From Methylophilales bacterium BACL14 MAG-120910-bin43 (GTDB taxonomy: Bacteria > Pseudomonadota > Gammaproteobacteria > Burkholderiales > Methylophilaceae): a stretch of 34,936 nucleotides of DNA. How positions within the stretch are numbered: the stretch's first letter is position 1; each line of letters starts with the position of its first letter. Under the pieces are notes generated by a model. The model had not been told where the DNA came from and did not search any database. It saw only the letters and a list, made by a program, of their open reading frames with translations. The stretch lies in contig CAJIYK010000002.1 in NCBI GenBank assembly GCA_905181685.1, positions 1-34,936 on the forward strand, written 5' to 3'. Below, in pieces: positions 17,009 through 27,177 of this stretch. The translations under genes were made by a program, and so were the position numbers.

Positions 17009-18823
17009 ATGCTAATAGATAACATTAAAAGTCCTAAAGATTTGAAAAAACTTTCTAGACCAGAACTAAAAGGTTTGGCTAAAGAAATTCGTGAATTTCT
17101 TATTGAAAGTGTTTTTGAGACGGGTGGGCATCTATCGTCAAATTTAGGAGCCATAGAACTCACAATAGCTATTCACTATGTTTTCGATGCGCCAAACGAT
17201 AAGATCGTTTGGGATGTTGGTCACCAAACATATACACACAAAATTATTACTGGTCGAAAAGATATGATGAGCTCTTTACGAAAAAAGGGTGGCCTCTCAG
17301 GCTTTCCAAATCTTAAAGAAAGTATCTATGACAATTTTGGGACGGGTCATTCAAGTACATCAATTTCTGCCGCGTTTGGTATGAGCGAGGCTTTTAGAAT
17401 TAGAAAATCTCCAAATAAAGCCATAGCTGTCATCGGAGACGGTGGAATGACAGGCGGTATGGCCTTTGAAGGCTTAAATAATGCTGGAGCCTCAGATAAC
17501 GACTTTCTTGTCATCCTAAACGATAACGACATGTCAATTTCAAAAAATGTAGGGGCGCTCAATAATTATCTCTCCAAACTACTTTCTGGAAAAATTTATG
17601 GCAGTGTCAAGAAATCTGGTAAGGCAGTTTTTTCAGCCCTACCACCTGTGCTTGAGTTAGCAAGAAAAACAGAGGAGCACGTAAAAGGGATGATGATTCC
17701 CGGAACCCTATTTGAGGAATTTGGTTTCAATTACATTGGTCCTATTGATGGTCATGATATCGATATATTGATTGATACACTCACAAATATTAAATCTCTA
17801 AGTGGGCCGCAGTTTCTCCACATAGCCACAAAAAAAGGATTTGGATTTTCACCGGCTGAATCTGATCCGAATAAATTTCATGGTGTTAGTAAAAAAAGTA
17901 TCCCTTCTGAGAAGATTACCTATACCGAGGTTTTTTCCAATTGGCTTCTAGACGCCGGTAAAAAAAATAAACAATTATGCGCCATTACACCAGCAATGGC
18001 TGATGGTTCAGGCTTAACGAACTTTGCTAAAAAATATCCAAAAAGATTTTTTGATGTAGGAATTGCTGAACAACACGCATTAACATTTGCTGCTGGCCTA
18101 GCATCTAATAATATTAAGCCCGTGGTTGCTATTTATTCTTCTTTTTTACAAAGAGGATATGATCAATTTATACACGACGTTGCCCTTCAAAATATTCCAA
18201 TGTTATTTGCTATTGATCGAGCAGGGATTGTTGGAGCTGATGGTCCAACTCACTCAGGGAACTTTGATATATCTTTTTTAAGATGTATTCCTAACATTGT
18301 GCTGATGGCACCAAGTAATGAGAATGAATCTTACGCAATGCTTGAATTCGGTTATAAATACAACGGAGTGTGCGCAGTCAGATATCCTCGCGGGAACGGT
18401 TTAGGTAACAAGCTCAATAAAAATCTAAGTGATATTAAACTTGGAAAAAGTAAAACCCTTATTTCGGGTGAAAGAATAGCTATATTAGCCTTTGGCCCAA
18501 CCCTCAATACATGTATCGATGTTGCAAACGATTTAAATGCAACGCTCGTTGATATGAGATTTGTTAAGCCTATCGATGAAAAAGCAATTATAAAATACGC
18601 CAAAACTCATAAACTTATAGTGACAGTTGAAGATAATACGGTCCATGGAGGTGCCGGATCAGCGGTCCTTGAAGTTTTAAGTAAACATAAAATAGTAATT
18701 CCAACAATAACGATAGGTATTCCAGACAAATTTGTTAGTCACGGATCACAAGATGAGATATACAGGCAATGCGGCTTAGATAAAGATAGCATCAGGAAGA
18801 AAATTGTTATGAACTTTAAGTGA
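17009..18823 (+). CDS. dxs: 1-deoxy-D-xylulose-5-phosphate synthase
   Basis: This thiamine-diphosphate enzyme catalyses the first step of the MEP isoprenoid pathway. The 604-residue protein has GGHLSSNLGAIELTIAIHYVF, WDVGHQTYTHKI, FGTGHSSTSISAA and the TPP/Mg site GDGGMTGGMAFEGLNNAG (about residues 147-164) with NDNDMSIS. Later come FDVGIAEQHALTFAAGLA (catalytic Glu, about 353), YSSFLQRGYDQFIHDVALQ and DRAGIVGADGPTHSG. It lies right after ispA, so both isoprenoid genes are co-transcribed. The length is slightly shorter than in enterobacteria but complete. Confidence 0.96.
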   Translation: MLIDNIKSPKDLKKLSRPELKGLAKEIREFLIESVFETGGHLSSNLGAIELTIAIHYVFDAPNDKIVWDVGHQTYTHKIITGRKDMMSSLRKKGGLSGFPNLKESIYDNFGTGHSSTSISAAFGMSEAFRIRKSPNKAIAVIGDGGMTGGMAFEGLNNAGASDNDFLVILNDNDMSISKNVGALNNYLSKLLSGKIYGSVKKSGKAVFSALPPVLELARKTEEHVKGMMIPGTLFEEFGFNYIGPIDGHDIDILIDTLTNIKSLSGPQFLHIATKKGFGFSPAESDPNKFHGVSKKSIPSEKITYTEVFSNWLLDAGKKNKQLCAITPAMADGSGLTNFAKKYPKRFFDVGIAEQHALTFAAGLASNNIKPVVAIYSSFLQRGYDQFIHDVALQNIPMLFAIDRAGIVGADGPTHSGNFDISFLRCIPNIVLMAPSNENESYAMLEFGYKYNGVCAVRYPRGNGLGNKLNKNLSDIKLGKSKTLISGERIAILAFGPTLNTCIDVANDLNATLVDMRFVKPIDEKAIIKYAKTHKLIVTVEDNTVHGGAGSAVLEVLSKHKIVIPTITIGIPDKFVSHGSQDEIYRQCGLDKDSIRKKIVMNFK

Positions 18824-18865
18824 TGCTAACATATCATATTAATTTAGAAATAATTTTAAATACTC

Positions 18866-19657
18866 ATGAATAGACCTACATCTCCAGAATTAATCGAAGA
18901 CGTTCAAAATATAGCCGATAAAAGACATCTTGATATTGACCAAGTTGGTATCAAGGCGATCAAACATCCCATTGTTGTTAAAGATAAATCCAGTGGCTCG
19001 CAACACACAATCGCAAACTTTGATATGTATGTGCAACTACCTCATAATTTCAAAGGGACACATATGTCCCGATTTGTTGAAATTCTTAACGAAAATGATA
19101 AAGAAATATCAGTTGAATCCTTTGAAGACATCCTCAGGGCTATGCTTGATAGATTGGAGTCAAAATCATGCAATCTTTACATGAATTTTCCATATTTTAT
19201 TAATAAATCAGCCCCTATATCGAAAGTTGAGAGCTTGTTAGATTACGAGGTAACCTTCATTGGTGAAATAAGTAACGGGGAATATAAAAACTCAACAAAA
19301 GTAGTTGTGCCTGTGACAAGCCTTTGCCCATGCTCAAAAAGCATTTCGGAATATGGGGCGCATAATCAAAGATCACATGTGACGGTAACTGTTCATGCAA
19401 ATGAATTTGTTTGGATAGAGGAAATTATCGAAATCGTTGAAAAGCAAGCATCATGTGAATTGTATGGCCTTCTTAAAAGACCAGATGAGAAATTTGTTAC
19501 AGAAAAGGCTTACGATAATCCAAAATTTGTTGAGGACATGGTTAGAGATATTGCTACAGAACTAAAAAATGATAAAAGAATTAAATCATTTGTCGTCGAG
19601 TCTGAAAATTTTGAGTCAATACACAACCACTCTGCCTACGCACTGATCAAAAGCTGA
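18866..19657 (+). CDS. folE2: GTP cyclohydrolase I type IB (FolE2)
   Basis: It opens GTP to dihydroneopterin triphosphate, the entry to folate synthesis. The 263-residue protein is the FolE2/COG1469 type, not the zinc-dependent FolE fold. [21 protein letters not shown] (about residues 150-170) carries the metal-binding cysteine, with [17 protein letters not shown] and [15 protein letters not shown] near the C-terminus. Type IB enzymes tolerate Mn2+ or Fe2+ and are often used when zinc is scarce. Its stop codon lies in a palindrome shared with the convergent transporter gene. Confidence 0.93.
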   Translation: MNRPTSPELIEDVQNIADKRHLDIDQVGIKAIKHPIVVKDKSSGSQHTIANFDMYVQLPHNFKGTHMSRFVEILNENDKEISVESFEDILRAMLDRLESKSCNLYMNFPYFINKSAPISKVESLLDYEVTFIGEISNGEYKNSTKVVVPVTSLCPCSKSISEYGAHNQRSHVTVTVHANEFVWIEEIIEIVEKQASCELYGLLKRPDEKFVTEKAYDNPKFVEDMVRDIATELKNDKRIKSFVVESENFESIHNHSAYALIKS

Positions 19658-19681
19658 TTTAATTTATTTAAATTCAGCTTT
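19650..19681. terminator. Putative bidirectional terminator between folE2 and the MFS gene
   Basis: The arms AAAGCTGA (19650-19657) and TCAGCTTT (19674-19681) are perfect complements, and the intervening A/T bases can extend the stem. Both stop codons (folE2 TGA 19655-19657, MFS TAA at 19666-19664) lie inside. U-tracts on either side are short and interrupted, so termination strength is uncertain. Confidence 0.5.
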
Positions 19682-20827
19682 GAATTTAGTTTTTAAACCC
19701 AACAGAAGGACAAAAAAGCCCACAAACGGAAGTATAGCCGAGAGCATGAATGTGTTCGCCATTCCGCTATATTCAATCATATAGCCGCCACCCAGCCCTC
19801 CAATTGCACCGCCTACGCCGTAGGTGATGCTATTATACAAAGATTGACCTCGAGCTTGATGCTCATTATAGAAGAAGTGAGCAATTAGTTGAATTGATGC
19901 AACGTGAAAACTTCCAAAAGTGGCTGCATGCATTATTTGAGCAGCTATAAGAATTAATATTGAGTCTACATAAGCCCCAATTAAGAAAAATCTTAAAACC
20001 GCAAAGGCTAGACTTATTAAAAGTACTGACTTAAGAGTAAATTTACTCAATATTTTTGGCATAAGTAAGAAAATTAATATTTCAAATACAACACCCACAG
20101 ACCAAAGGAGCCCTATGGTAGCCCCCGAATAACCTTGGTCTTCTAAAAATATTGAGTAAAAATTATAAAGCAACCCATGTGAAGAAACCATTAAGGCACA
20201 ACTTAAAAGCAACACAATTACCTCTCTCTTCTTTAATATTGGCCAAATGGACCTTTTATTAAATTTAGTAAAATTTATTTTTTTTTCAGGAAGAATAAAG
20301 GCTAAAAAGAAAATTACTAATTGCGTTATTAATAAAGCATATATTAATGATCGCTCTCCATAAGAGTCAATCATGACGCCCAATGATAGCGCGGCAACAA
20401 TAAATCCAATTGAACCCCATAACCTTATATGGCTATATTTTGAATCAGCTTTATTCGCTTTTAAGTGTGCCAATGTCAGTGATTCCGCAAGTGGGAGCGT
20501 TGAGCTTGTAAAAATACTCATTGCCATCATAACGACAAAAATATTTACAAAGGTATTTGACCAAAAAATACCCATGAAAATAATAAACCCAAAAAAAGAG
20601 GATATCTTAATCCATTTAATATACTCACCGGATTGATCTGCAACCCATCCCAAGACATTTGGAGCGAAAATTCTACTGATCTGAAATAACGAGAGTAAAG
20701 CACCAATTTGTAATGCGTTAAATGAGAGAGACTTAAGATAAATCCCCCAGTAAGGCACGAAAAGGCCTACGAAAAAATAGTAACAAAAGTAAAAGCTTGA
20801 AAGACGACTATAAAAAAATGGGGTCAC
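19664..20827 (-). CDS. MFS transporter (HcaT / nucleoside-H+ symporter-like group)
   Basis: The 387-residue inner-membrane protein has about 12 hydrophobic helices. It begins [32 protein letters not shown] and contains a loop-2 motif, [15 protein letters not shown], in the usual place after helix 2. [12 protein letters not shown], then GPxG-like [15 protein letters not shown] late in the protein, match the MFS_1-like/3-phenylpropionate transporter group. The substrate cannot be predicted. The start ATG overlaps the end of aroC by four bases, so it is co-translated with aroC on the minus strand; this may be organisational, not functional. Confidence 0.85.
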   Translation of the reverse strand: MTPFFYSRLSSFYFCYYFFVGLFVPYWGIYLKSLSFNALQIGALLSLFQISRIFAPNVLGWVADQSGEYIKWIKISSFFGFIIFMGIFWSNTFVNIFVVMMAMSIFTSSTLPLAESLTLAHLKANKADSKYSHIRLWGSIGFIVAALSLGVMIDSYGERSLIYALLITQLVIFFLAFILPEKKINFTKFNKRSIWPILKKREVIVLLLSCALMVSSHGLLYNFYSIFLEDQGYSGATIGLLWSVGVVFEILIFLLMPKILSKFTLKSVLLISLAFAVLRFFLIGAYVDSILILIAAQIMHAATFGSFHVASIQLIAHFFYNEHQARGQSLYNSITYGVGGAIGGLGGGYMIEYSGMANTFMLSAILPFVGFFVLLLGLKTKFKAEFK

Positions 20828-21912
20828 ACTGAGAAAGGATTATTTCTTTCTACATCAGCATTTTGGGCTCTATCTCTTAAGACATGATCAATTATTACTA
20901 AAGAAAGCATTGCTTCAACGATTGGTACGGCTCTAATTGCGACACATGGATCATGTCGCCCTGTCGTTTTCATATCGACTTCATTGCCATCGGTATCAAT
21001 GGAATGTCTATCTTGCGGAATGCTTGAGGTGGGTTTAAAAGCAACATTGACCGCTATATCCTGTCCTGTTGATATACCGCCCAATACACCGCCAGCATTA
21101 TTTGATTTAAAGCCTTTAGAGCTCATTTCATCACTATGCTCAGTACCTTTTTGGTTGACACTATCGAACCCAGCTCCAATTTCAACTCCCTTTGTCGCAT
21201 TAATACTCATCATCGCTGATGCAATGTCTGCGTCAAGCCTTGAAAAAACTGGTTCGCCCAAGCCTATAGGCATATTTTTAGCACATACAAAAATATTAGC
21301 GCCCACAGAATTTTTATCTGCTCGAATATCGTTAAGATATATTTCAAGATCTTTTAATATTGACTCGTTGGGTGCAAAAAAGGGATTTTTATTAACTACT
21401 TCCCAGTTTTCAAATGGTATGTCAATTTCACCTAATTGCTTAAGGTAGCCCATAACCTCAATACCTTTATTTTCCTTTAACCACTTCTTAGCAATGGCGC
21501 CCCCTGCAACTCTAATTGCAGTTTCTCTAGCGCTTGACCTTCCACCACCCCTGAAGTCACGAATACCATACTTATTAAGATAGGTGATGTCAGCATGCCC
21601 CGGACGAAAAACTTCTTGTATTTTTGAGTAATCTTGACTTCTTTGGTCTTTGTTTCTTATGATCAACCCAATAGGAGCTCCAGTTGTCACCCCTTCAAAT
21701 ACCCCTGATAAAATTTCAACAGAGTCATCTTCTTTTCTCTGGGTAACGAACTTTGAGGTTCCGGGCTTTCTTCGATCCAGATCAATTTGAATATCTAATT
21801 CAGTCAGCTTCATTCCGGGAGGACAGCCATCAATAACGCCGCCAATAGCAGGCCCATGTGACTCACCAAAGGAAGTCAGTGTAAAGATTTGTCCAAATGT
21901 ATTTCCTGACAT
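20824..21912 (-). CDS. aroC: Chorismate synthase
   Basis: It makes chorismate from EPSP with reduced FMN, the last step of the shikimate pathway. The 362-residue protein begins [32 protein letters not shown] and has [55 protein letters not shown] and the C-terminal [17 protein letters not shown]. All the usual active-site histidines and arginines appear intact. Its own promoter is likely at 21944-21972. The MFS gene follows with a four-base overlap. Confidence 0.96.
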   Translation of the reverse strand: MSGNTFGQIFTLTSFGESHGPAIGGVIDGCPPGMKLTELDIQIDLDRRKPGTSKFVTQRKEDDSVEILSGVFEGVTTGAPIGLIIRNKDQRSQDYSKIQEVFRPGHADITYLNKYGIRDFRGGGRSSARETAIRVAGGAIAKKWLKENKGIEVMGYLKQLGEIDIPFENWEVVNKNPFFAPNESILKDLEIYLNDIRADKNSVGANIFVCAKNMPIGLGEPVFSRLDADIASAMMSINATKGVEIGAGFDSVNQKGTEHSDEMSSKGFKSNNAGGVLGGISTGQDIAVNVAFKPTSSIPQDRHSIDTDGNEVDMKTTGRHDPCVAIRAVPIVEAMLSLVIIDHVLRDRAQNADVERNNPFSV

Positions 21913-21943
21913 ATTTTTAATTAACCTAGTTTATTATTCAATG

Positions 21944-21972
21944 ATTATATCATTTGCATCATACTTAAAAAA
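21944..21972 (-). promoter_or_regulatory. Putative sigma-70 promoter of aroC
   Basis: On the minus strand a perfect TATAAT (21949-21944) is preceded by TGA, giving an extended -10. A T-rich block 17 bases upstream (21972-21967) stands at the -35 position but matches poorly. The expected start is about 25 bases before the aroC ATG. The -10 lies in a small inverted repeat (ATGAT..ATCAT). Confidence 0.5.
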
Positions 21973-21975
21973 AAA

Positions 21976-22508
21976 TTACCTTTCGATAACAGAAAATTCC
22001 CCTGGCTTCATATCGCTGATAGTGAATTCACCGATTTCTGTCCTAACTAGGCGAAGCGTAGGGTAAGATATCGCTGCCGTCATTCTTCTCACCTGCCTAT
22101 TTTTCCCCTCTGAAATTTTAATTTCTAACCATGAAGTGGGTATAAGTTTTCTTTTTCTTATGGGTGGATTTCTTAACCATAAATTTGGATCATCAATTTT
22201 TTTAACCTTTGCGGGCTTTGTTAGCTCCCCTTTTATTTCACTCCCTTGCTTAATTTGTCTATGTCATTGATATTTGGAATATTCTCCACCTGCACTAGGT
22301 AGGTTTTAAAAACATTATTGCTAGGACTCGATATTTTATTCTGAAAAGCACCATTGTCAGTTAAAATAAGAAGGCCTTCACTATCAGTATCTAAACGTCC
22401 TGCAGGGTAAACATTTTGATAGGGTATGAAGTCCTTTAGTGTTGAATACTTTTCATGTTTTGAAAACTGACTGATAACACCATAAGGTTTATTAAATAAA
22501 ATCAGCAT
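21976..22508 (-). CDS. rluE: 23S rRNA pseudouridine synthase, RluE-like (one frameshift)
   Basis: It belongs to the RsuA/RluB/E/F family. The start [16 protein letters not shown] and the catalytic [18 protein letters not shown] motif (Asp, about residue 39) are followed by KTYLVQVE. After a one-base loss in the CCC at 22243-22245 the sequence continues as [19 protein letters not shown]. It ends with [21 protein letters not shown] and LVRTEIGEF, completing a protein of about 177 residues. The lack of an N-terminal S4 domain and the resemblance to RluE suggest U2457 of 23S rRNA as target. In E. coli rluE is also divergent from icd, exactly as here; the gap is only 27 bases. Confidence 0.88.
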
Positions 22509-22535
22509 AAAATTTTAAGCAATAAGGAAAATAGA

Positions 22536-23799
22536 ATGGATAGCAAAATTAGCGTTCCTCTTGATGGGGAAAAAATAAGTATTAATTCTAACCTGAAATT
22601 GGATGTTCCCAATAATCCAATTATTCCATATATATGTGGAGATGGTATTGGAAGTGATATAACACCTGCAATGCAAGCCGTTGTAGATAAAGCTATCATA
22701 AAGGCATATGGAAATAACAAAAAAATTGCTTGGATGGAGGTGTTTGCTGGAGAAAAAGCCACCGCTATTTATGGTGAGGGTGTATACCTTCCCGATGAGA
22801 CTATTGATGCGTTGAAATCATTTGTTGTGTCCATCAAGGGGCCATTAGCAACGCCTGTCGGTGGGGGTATTCGCTCGTTAAATGTTGCGCTTAGGCAGTC
22901 ACTTGACTTGTATGTATGCCTAAGACCTATAAGGTATTATCAAGGCGTACCTAGTCCAGTTAAAAATCCTCAGAACGTAAATATGGTCATTTTTAGAGAG
23001 AATACTGAAGATATTTATGCTGGTATTGAATATGCCGCCTCATCAGATAAAGCAAAAAAAATTATAGGGCTACTTGATGAATTTGGTGATAAAAATAAAA
23101 TACGCTTTCCCTAACTCAGCCGCTATTGGAATAAAGCCAGTTTCAAAGGAAGGAAGTCAAAGGCTCATTCGTAAGGCTATTGAATACGCAATCGATAATA
23201 ATCGTAAATCTGTAACATTAGTTCACAAAGGTAATATCATGAAATTTACGGAGGGTGGATTTAAAGAATGGGGATATGAGATAGCAAAAAAAGAATTCAA
23301 TGCAAAAGTAAATGATCTTGGTTTTTACGAGATACCGACCAGTCAAAAAATAGACGCTATCAACAAAAAAATTGTCATTAAAGATATGATTACAGATGCC
23401 TTTCTACAAGAGGTCTTACTTAACCCAAAAGATCATGACGTAGTGGCTACGTTAAACCTAAATGGAGATTACGCTTCTGATGCATTAGCAGCACAAGTTG
23501 GAGGTATAGGTATTTCACCGGGAGCAAACATGTCAGACGGGGCAAGTATATTTGAGGCTACACATGGAACTGCACCAAATATTGCAGGCAAAAATATAGC
23601 TAATCCAAGCTCATTAATACTATCAGCACAAATGATGCTCGAATATATTGGATGGACAGAAGCTTCCTACGTAATATCTGGAGCCTTTGAGAAAACCTTG
23701 AAAGAAAACAAGATTACGTCTGACCTGGCATCCCAAATTTCAGGTTGCGAGGCATTATCAACTTCTGACTTTGCAACAGAAATTATTGCAAATATGTAA
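22536..23799 (+). CDS. icd: Isocitrate dehydrogenase, NAD-type coenzyme site (one frameshift)
   Basis: It oxidatively decarboxylates isocitrate to 2-oxoglutarate. An extra T in the TTT at 23106-23108 breaks the frame; without it [15 protein letters not shown] joins the halves into about 420 residues. Substrate-site residues are intact, including [13 protein letters not shown] with the serine equivalent to E. coli Ser113, [23 protein letters not shown] and [17 protein letters not shown]. The coenzyme loop differs from the NADP type: E. coli APKYAGQDKV reads [10 protein letters not shown], and TYDFER reads TSDLAS. Lys344, Tyr345, Val351, Tyr391 and Arg395 are thus Asn, Ile, Ala, Ser, Ser, a pattern expected for NAD+ use. 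AAGGAA precedes the ATG. A terminator separates it from convergent csp. Confidence 0.93.
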
Positions 23800-23823
23800 A
23801 AAAAGGTTCCGAAGAACCCTTTG
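23798..23823. terminator. Terminator between icd and csp, strongest for csp
   Basis: GGTTC-CGAA-GAACC at 23805-23818 reads on the minus strand as GGTTC-TTCG-GAACC, a stem closed by a UUCG-type tetraloop and followed by seven T residues, an excellent terminator for csp. On the plus strand it is followed only by CTTTG, so it is weaker for icd. Confidence 0.82.
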
Positions 23824-23827
23824 TTTA

Positions 23828-24034
23828 CTAGTCAGCTTTTTGGATATTTGAAGCTTGCTTACCCTTTGGACCTTCAGTTACCTCAAAAGTCACACGAGCA
23901 CCTTCTTTCAAACTTTTGTAACCTTCTTCAACGATTGCTGAAAAGTGAGCAAATAAATCATCACCACCATCATCTGGAGTGATAAAACCAAAACCTTTTG
24001 AATCATTAAACCATTTTACTGTTCCTGTTGCCAT
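23828..24034 (-). CDS. Cold-shock domain protein (CspA/CspD family)
   Basis: A 68-residue single cold-shock domain that binds single-stranded RNA and DNA and melts RNA structure. It has [34 protein letters not shown] with RNP1 (KGFGFI) and RNP2 (DLFAHF), ending QASNIQKAD. Whether it is cold-induced or constitutive cannot be told from the protein. In many betaproteobacteria a csp gene lies next to icd, followed by clpS-clpA; clpS-clpA are absent here. It has its own promoter, a leader of about 110 bases, a good AAAGGA site and its own terminator, so it is monocistronic. Confidence 0.94.
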   Translation of the reverse strand: MATGTVKWFNDSKGFGFITPDDGGDDLFAHFSAIVEEGYKSLKEGARVTFEVTEGPKGKQASNIQKAD

Positions 24035-24152
24035 TACGATACATCCTTTACAAATTTGGGAGGCCCCTAAAGAATCGCTTACTGTATATGTTGTCTGTAG
24101 ATTGTAAACCTAGAAGAACGACTGATACGAATAAACCAAACACCTGAACCGA

Positions 24153-24181
24153 ATTTAACTCCTGTGCCGAATAAAAGTCAA
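24153..24181 (-). promoter_or_regulatory. Sigma-70 promoter of csp with long leader
   Basis: On the minus strand TTGACT (24181-24176) and TTAAAT (24158-24153) are separated by exactly 17 bases. Transcription would start near 24146, leaving an untranslated leader of about 110 bases (24146-24035). Such leaders in cspA-type genes regulate mRNA stability and translation with temperature; whether this one does is inference. Confidence 0.65.
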
Positions 24182-24198
24182 GCCATTTTACAAAAAAA

Positions 24199-24898
24199 TT
24201 ATTCTATGTATTTAACGATATCTTCATAAGGTAAAGCACCCTCGATTCTTTTTCCGCTGGATACGATGATAGTTGGGGTTGAGGATATGCCAAGTTTCTT
24301 GGCTAGCTCTAAATTTTCTTCAATCGGAGTGTCGCAATTACCGTCATTTTTTGGAAGTGTATTCTTGAGCATGTAATTATTCCAGGCGATTGTTTTATTT
24401 CCTGAGCACCATATTTTTTTTGACTTATTCATTGCATCAGGGTGGATAGCTAGCGGGTATAAGAAGGTATAAATCGTCACATCTTTTAGTTTAGATATAG
24501 TTTCTTTCTCAAGCTTTCTGCAAAATGGGCAATCTACATCAGAAAAGACAGCGATTCTTCGACTTCCATCACCCCTTTCCTCTTTGATTGCATTTTTAAA
24601 AGGCAGGCTATCGAAATCTACTTTGTTTAGTTCCTCCAGCCTTGCAGAGGTAAGGTCTATTTTTGTTTTTGGGTCAACTAACCTACCCTCAACAATTAAA
24701 AAGTTAAAATCTTCATCACTATAAATAATTTGGCCTCCAATAAAGATTTCATAAAGGTCGTTATAGTTTGTTTTCTGAATACTTTTAATCGTTAATTCAG
24801 GATAAGTTTTTTTAATAATCTCTCTTAATTCTTTCTCGCCCGACTTAGCGTTGTAAATTGATAAAGGTTAAAAAAATTATTAGCGCAATTTTTATCAT
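24199..24898 (-). CDS. dsbC: Thiol:disulfide interchange protein DsbC (one frameshift)
   Basis: This periplasmic disulfide isomerase starts MIKIALIIFLTFI, a short signal peptide. One extra base near 24855 (AAA run) breaks the frame; after it the sequence continues YNAKSGEKELREIIKKTYPEL, the DsbC dimerisation domain. A hinge leads to a thioredoxin domain with the active site DVDCPFCRKLEKET (CPFC codons at 24531-24520; E. coli has CGYC). The second, structural cysteine pair is present (IWCSGNK and GNCDTPI), as is the cis-proline loop STPTIIV. The full length is about 232 residues, normal for DsbC. Its ATG overlaps the stop of the upstream hydroxylase gene, and it ends the pepP-ubi operon. Confidence 0.9.
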
Positions 24899-26035
24899 GA
24901 GATAGCCTTTTTAATAAGTTGTTGTTTTAGAAATTTTGATTTATCGAGCACGCCCATACCCTTTTCGATCACACCTAGTCACAATAGATGATTTCTTTGA
25001 GAAAATCCAATTAAGGCCAAGCGTTAAAAACCCCATCTGACTGACATCTTCCTTTCTCGCTCTCTCGTATTTACGCAAAAAACCTCTCAAACCAATATCC
25101 AGATAATTTTTTCTATCTATAATTTTTTCTAAGAAAATAATATCCCTTATACCGAGATTTAATCCTTGTCCTGCCATAGGATGAATAAAGTGGGCTGAAT
25201 CACCAACAAGCAAAACACGATCCTTAAAAATACTCTCAACACTGTTCATAAAAAGTGGAAAGGATTCTTTTTTTGAGGTGATTTTTATGTCTTTATAATA
25301 ATTACCGATAATTTGACTTAATTCATTCTCAATAGATTTATCATCAAGGCCATTAAGTTTTGTAAAGAAGTTAGAATTACATGACCAAACAATCGAGACT
25401 AATCCCTGCCTAATCGGCAGCACTGCTAAAATACTTTCTTTTAAGAAAAATTGAAATGCTTGCTTTTGTATTTCGGTGTTAACTTTAAGCTCAAATGATA
25501 GTGCAGTCTGATTAAAGTTGTGCCTACGAAGATCGATTGCTATTTTTTCTCTTACCTTTGAGTTAGCACCATCACATGCAATTATAATCGATGCTATATG
25601 CTCCTCATTAGGTAACTTTAGAATTGCTTGATCTTGTTTTTTCTGAATCTCAAAATCAGTGGGTAGTTTTTTGAAATTTTTTTTATTATTAAATGTGTTC
25701 TTAATCGCTTCATCAAAATCTTTTTCATTTGCCATATAAGCAAGTGCTGGTTTTTGTGCGTCGTCCGCATTGAGGGTGACCGAGTTTTTAATAGAGCTAT
25801 CAAATATTTTCATACTTTTAATTTCGCTAAGTGACTCAAAAAAAATTGAGGGTAGGCCAAGTGACCTTAGCCAATCGACAGAGGATGGAGATAACGCAAA
25901 AGTTCTGTTTTTAACATTTGAGTCTTTTGTGAAATGGTTGATTTCAAAACCTTTTGATTTCAACATCATATGCAGAAGCTCCCCGATTAAACCCCCACCT
26001 ACGATAATAATCTTATTTTGAATATCATTCACCAT
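24895..26035 (-). CDS. FAD-dependent ubiquinone-biosynthesis hydroxylase, UbiI/UbiF-like (one frameshift near the end)
   Basis: This flavoprotein monooxygenase belongs to the UbiH/UbiF/UbiI family of about 380 residues. The FAD fold begins IIIVGGGLIGELLHMML; NRTFALSPSSVDWLRSLGL, ACDGANSKVREK and VLLVGDSAHFIHPMAGQGLNLGIRD follow. The last motif combines FAD-binding GD with the conserved H-P-x-A-G-Q-G-x-N-L-G. Near the C-terminus one extra base at about 24960 diverts the frame; corrected, the protein ends KGMGVLDKSKFLKQQLIKKAIS and its TGA overlaps the dsbC ATG. Which ring position it hydroxylates cannot be assigned. It overlaps the preceding ubiH by 11 bases, giving the pepP-ubiH-ubiI order also known in E. 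coli. Confidence 0.88.
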
Positions 26036-27177
26036 AACTCATCTTCCTAACAAATGATTGCTTGATGGGTCTTGAAATATCTAATAAGGTAAGCGCATAA
26101 CCCCTGGCTTTTTTAAAGCCTACCAAGTCATTCGAAAAGCTCTTTACGAGCAATTCAGTAAAACCAAGTATTTTCTTTCGTTCACTTGCCCTTGACTGTT
26201 TATAGTCATTAATCAAGGTCTCTAGATTTTTAGTATTTAAATCATCTCTTAAGGACTGACTAAGTTTATATGCATCCCTAAACCCTGTATTTAAACCTTG
26301 GCCGGCAACAGGATGCATGGTCTGTGAAGCATTTCCTAGAGCGACAATATTTGAATGCATTACCTCTACATGTGTTTGTTTTAAATCAAATGATATTCTT
26401 TTCTCACACTCTTCAAAGCTTCCAACTCTATCTCCAAAGCTTTCATGAAGCTGTGATAAAAAACATTCATCATTCAATTTTTTAAGGTCTTCTATAAATT
26501 TTAATGGCCCCGTCCAAACCAGTGAGAATTTATCTTCTTTATTTGGTAGCAAGGCAATTGGCCCATTGGAGGTGAATCTTTCATAGGCGATATTACGATG
26601 AGGTATTTCAGACAAAACCTTTGTTACAATTGCAGCATGATTGAAGTGTTTTATTTTCTTATTTAACTCTAACCCTTCAATTTCTTCGGTTGCCCCATCA
26701 GCCAAGACAACAAATTCACTTTTAAATTTTTTTATTTTATTGTTAGTTTCTAATGTAAGGTTGAGTGATAGATTTTTCTTCTATACATTTAGTAACCTTT
26801 GTTTCATAAGATATCTCAACATTTCTTATACATTCTACTTCCTCTTGAAGGACCGCCATTAAATCCCCGTAGGAGATAATATAACCTAATGATTCCTCAT
26901 TGAATTCTGCAGAATCCAGCATGGTCCTGCCAAAGGAACCAGCCTGACTTGTATGTATTTTTTTTATCTTTGTAATTTTTTTTTCTAATCGGTCCCATAC
27001 CCCTATTTCCTCCAAAATGAGTCGACTTCCATTTGAAAGGGCGAGTGCTCTATTATCTTGATTTGTGGAATCATGCTCTTTAGATTCAAAAATTTGAACA
27101 TTGCCTATGCTGGTGCGGCTTAATATTGCAAATATCAGGCCAACTGGCCCACCCCCAATAATTGCACAATCAGGCAC
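26025..27177 (-). CDS. ubiH: 2-octaprenyl-6-methoxyphenol hydroxylase-type FAD monooxygenase UbiH (one frameshift)
   Basis: This ubiquinone hydroxylase is closest to UbiH. It begins VPDCAIIGGGPVGLIFAIL, then DNRALALSNGSRLILEEIGVWDRL, IHTSQAGSFGRT, and after the break VVLADGATEE, AYERFTSNGPIALLPN and VALGNASQTMHPVAGQGLNTGFRDA. An extra A in the A-run at 26773-26777 shifts the frame; removing it reads CIEENLSLNLTLETNN. I favour the GTG at 27177 as start because it overlaps the pepP stop by eight bases and gives the usual distance to the FAD motif. ATGs at 27207 and 27225 are alternatives. Length is about 383 residues. Confidence 0.9.

Noticed and set aside
22536-23799. icd as a pseudogene or a split two-subunit enzyme
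   Set aside because: Both halves meet exactly at [11 protein letters not shown] with one extra T in a short T-run; all catalytic residues are kept.
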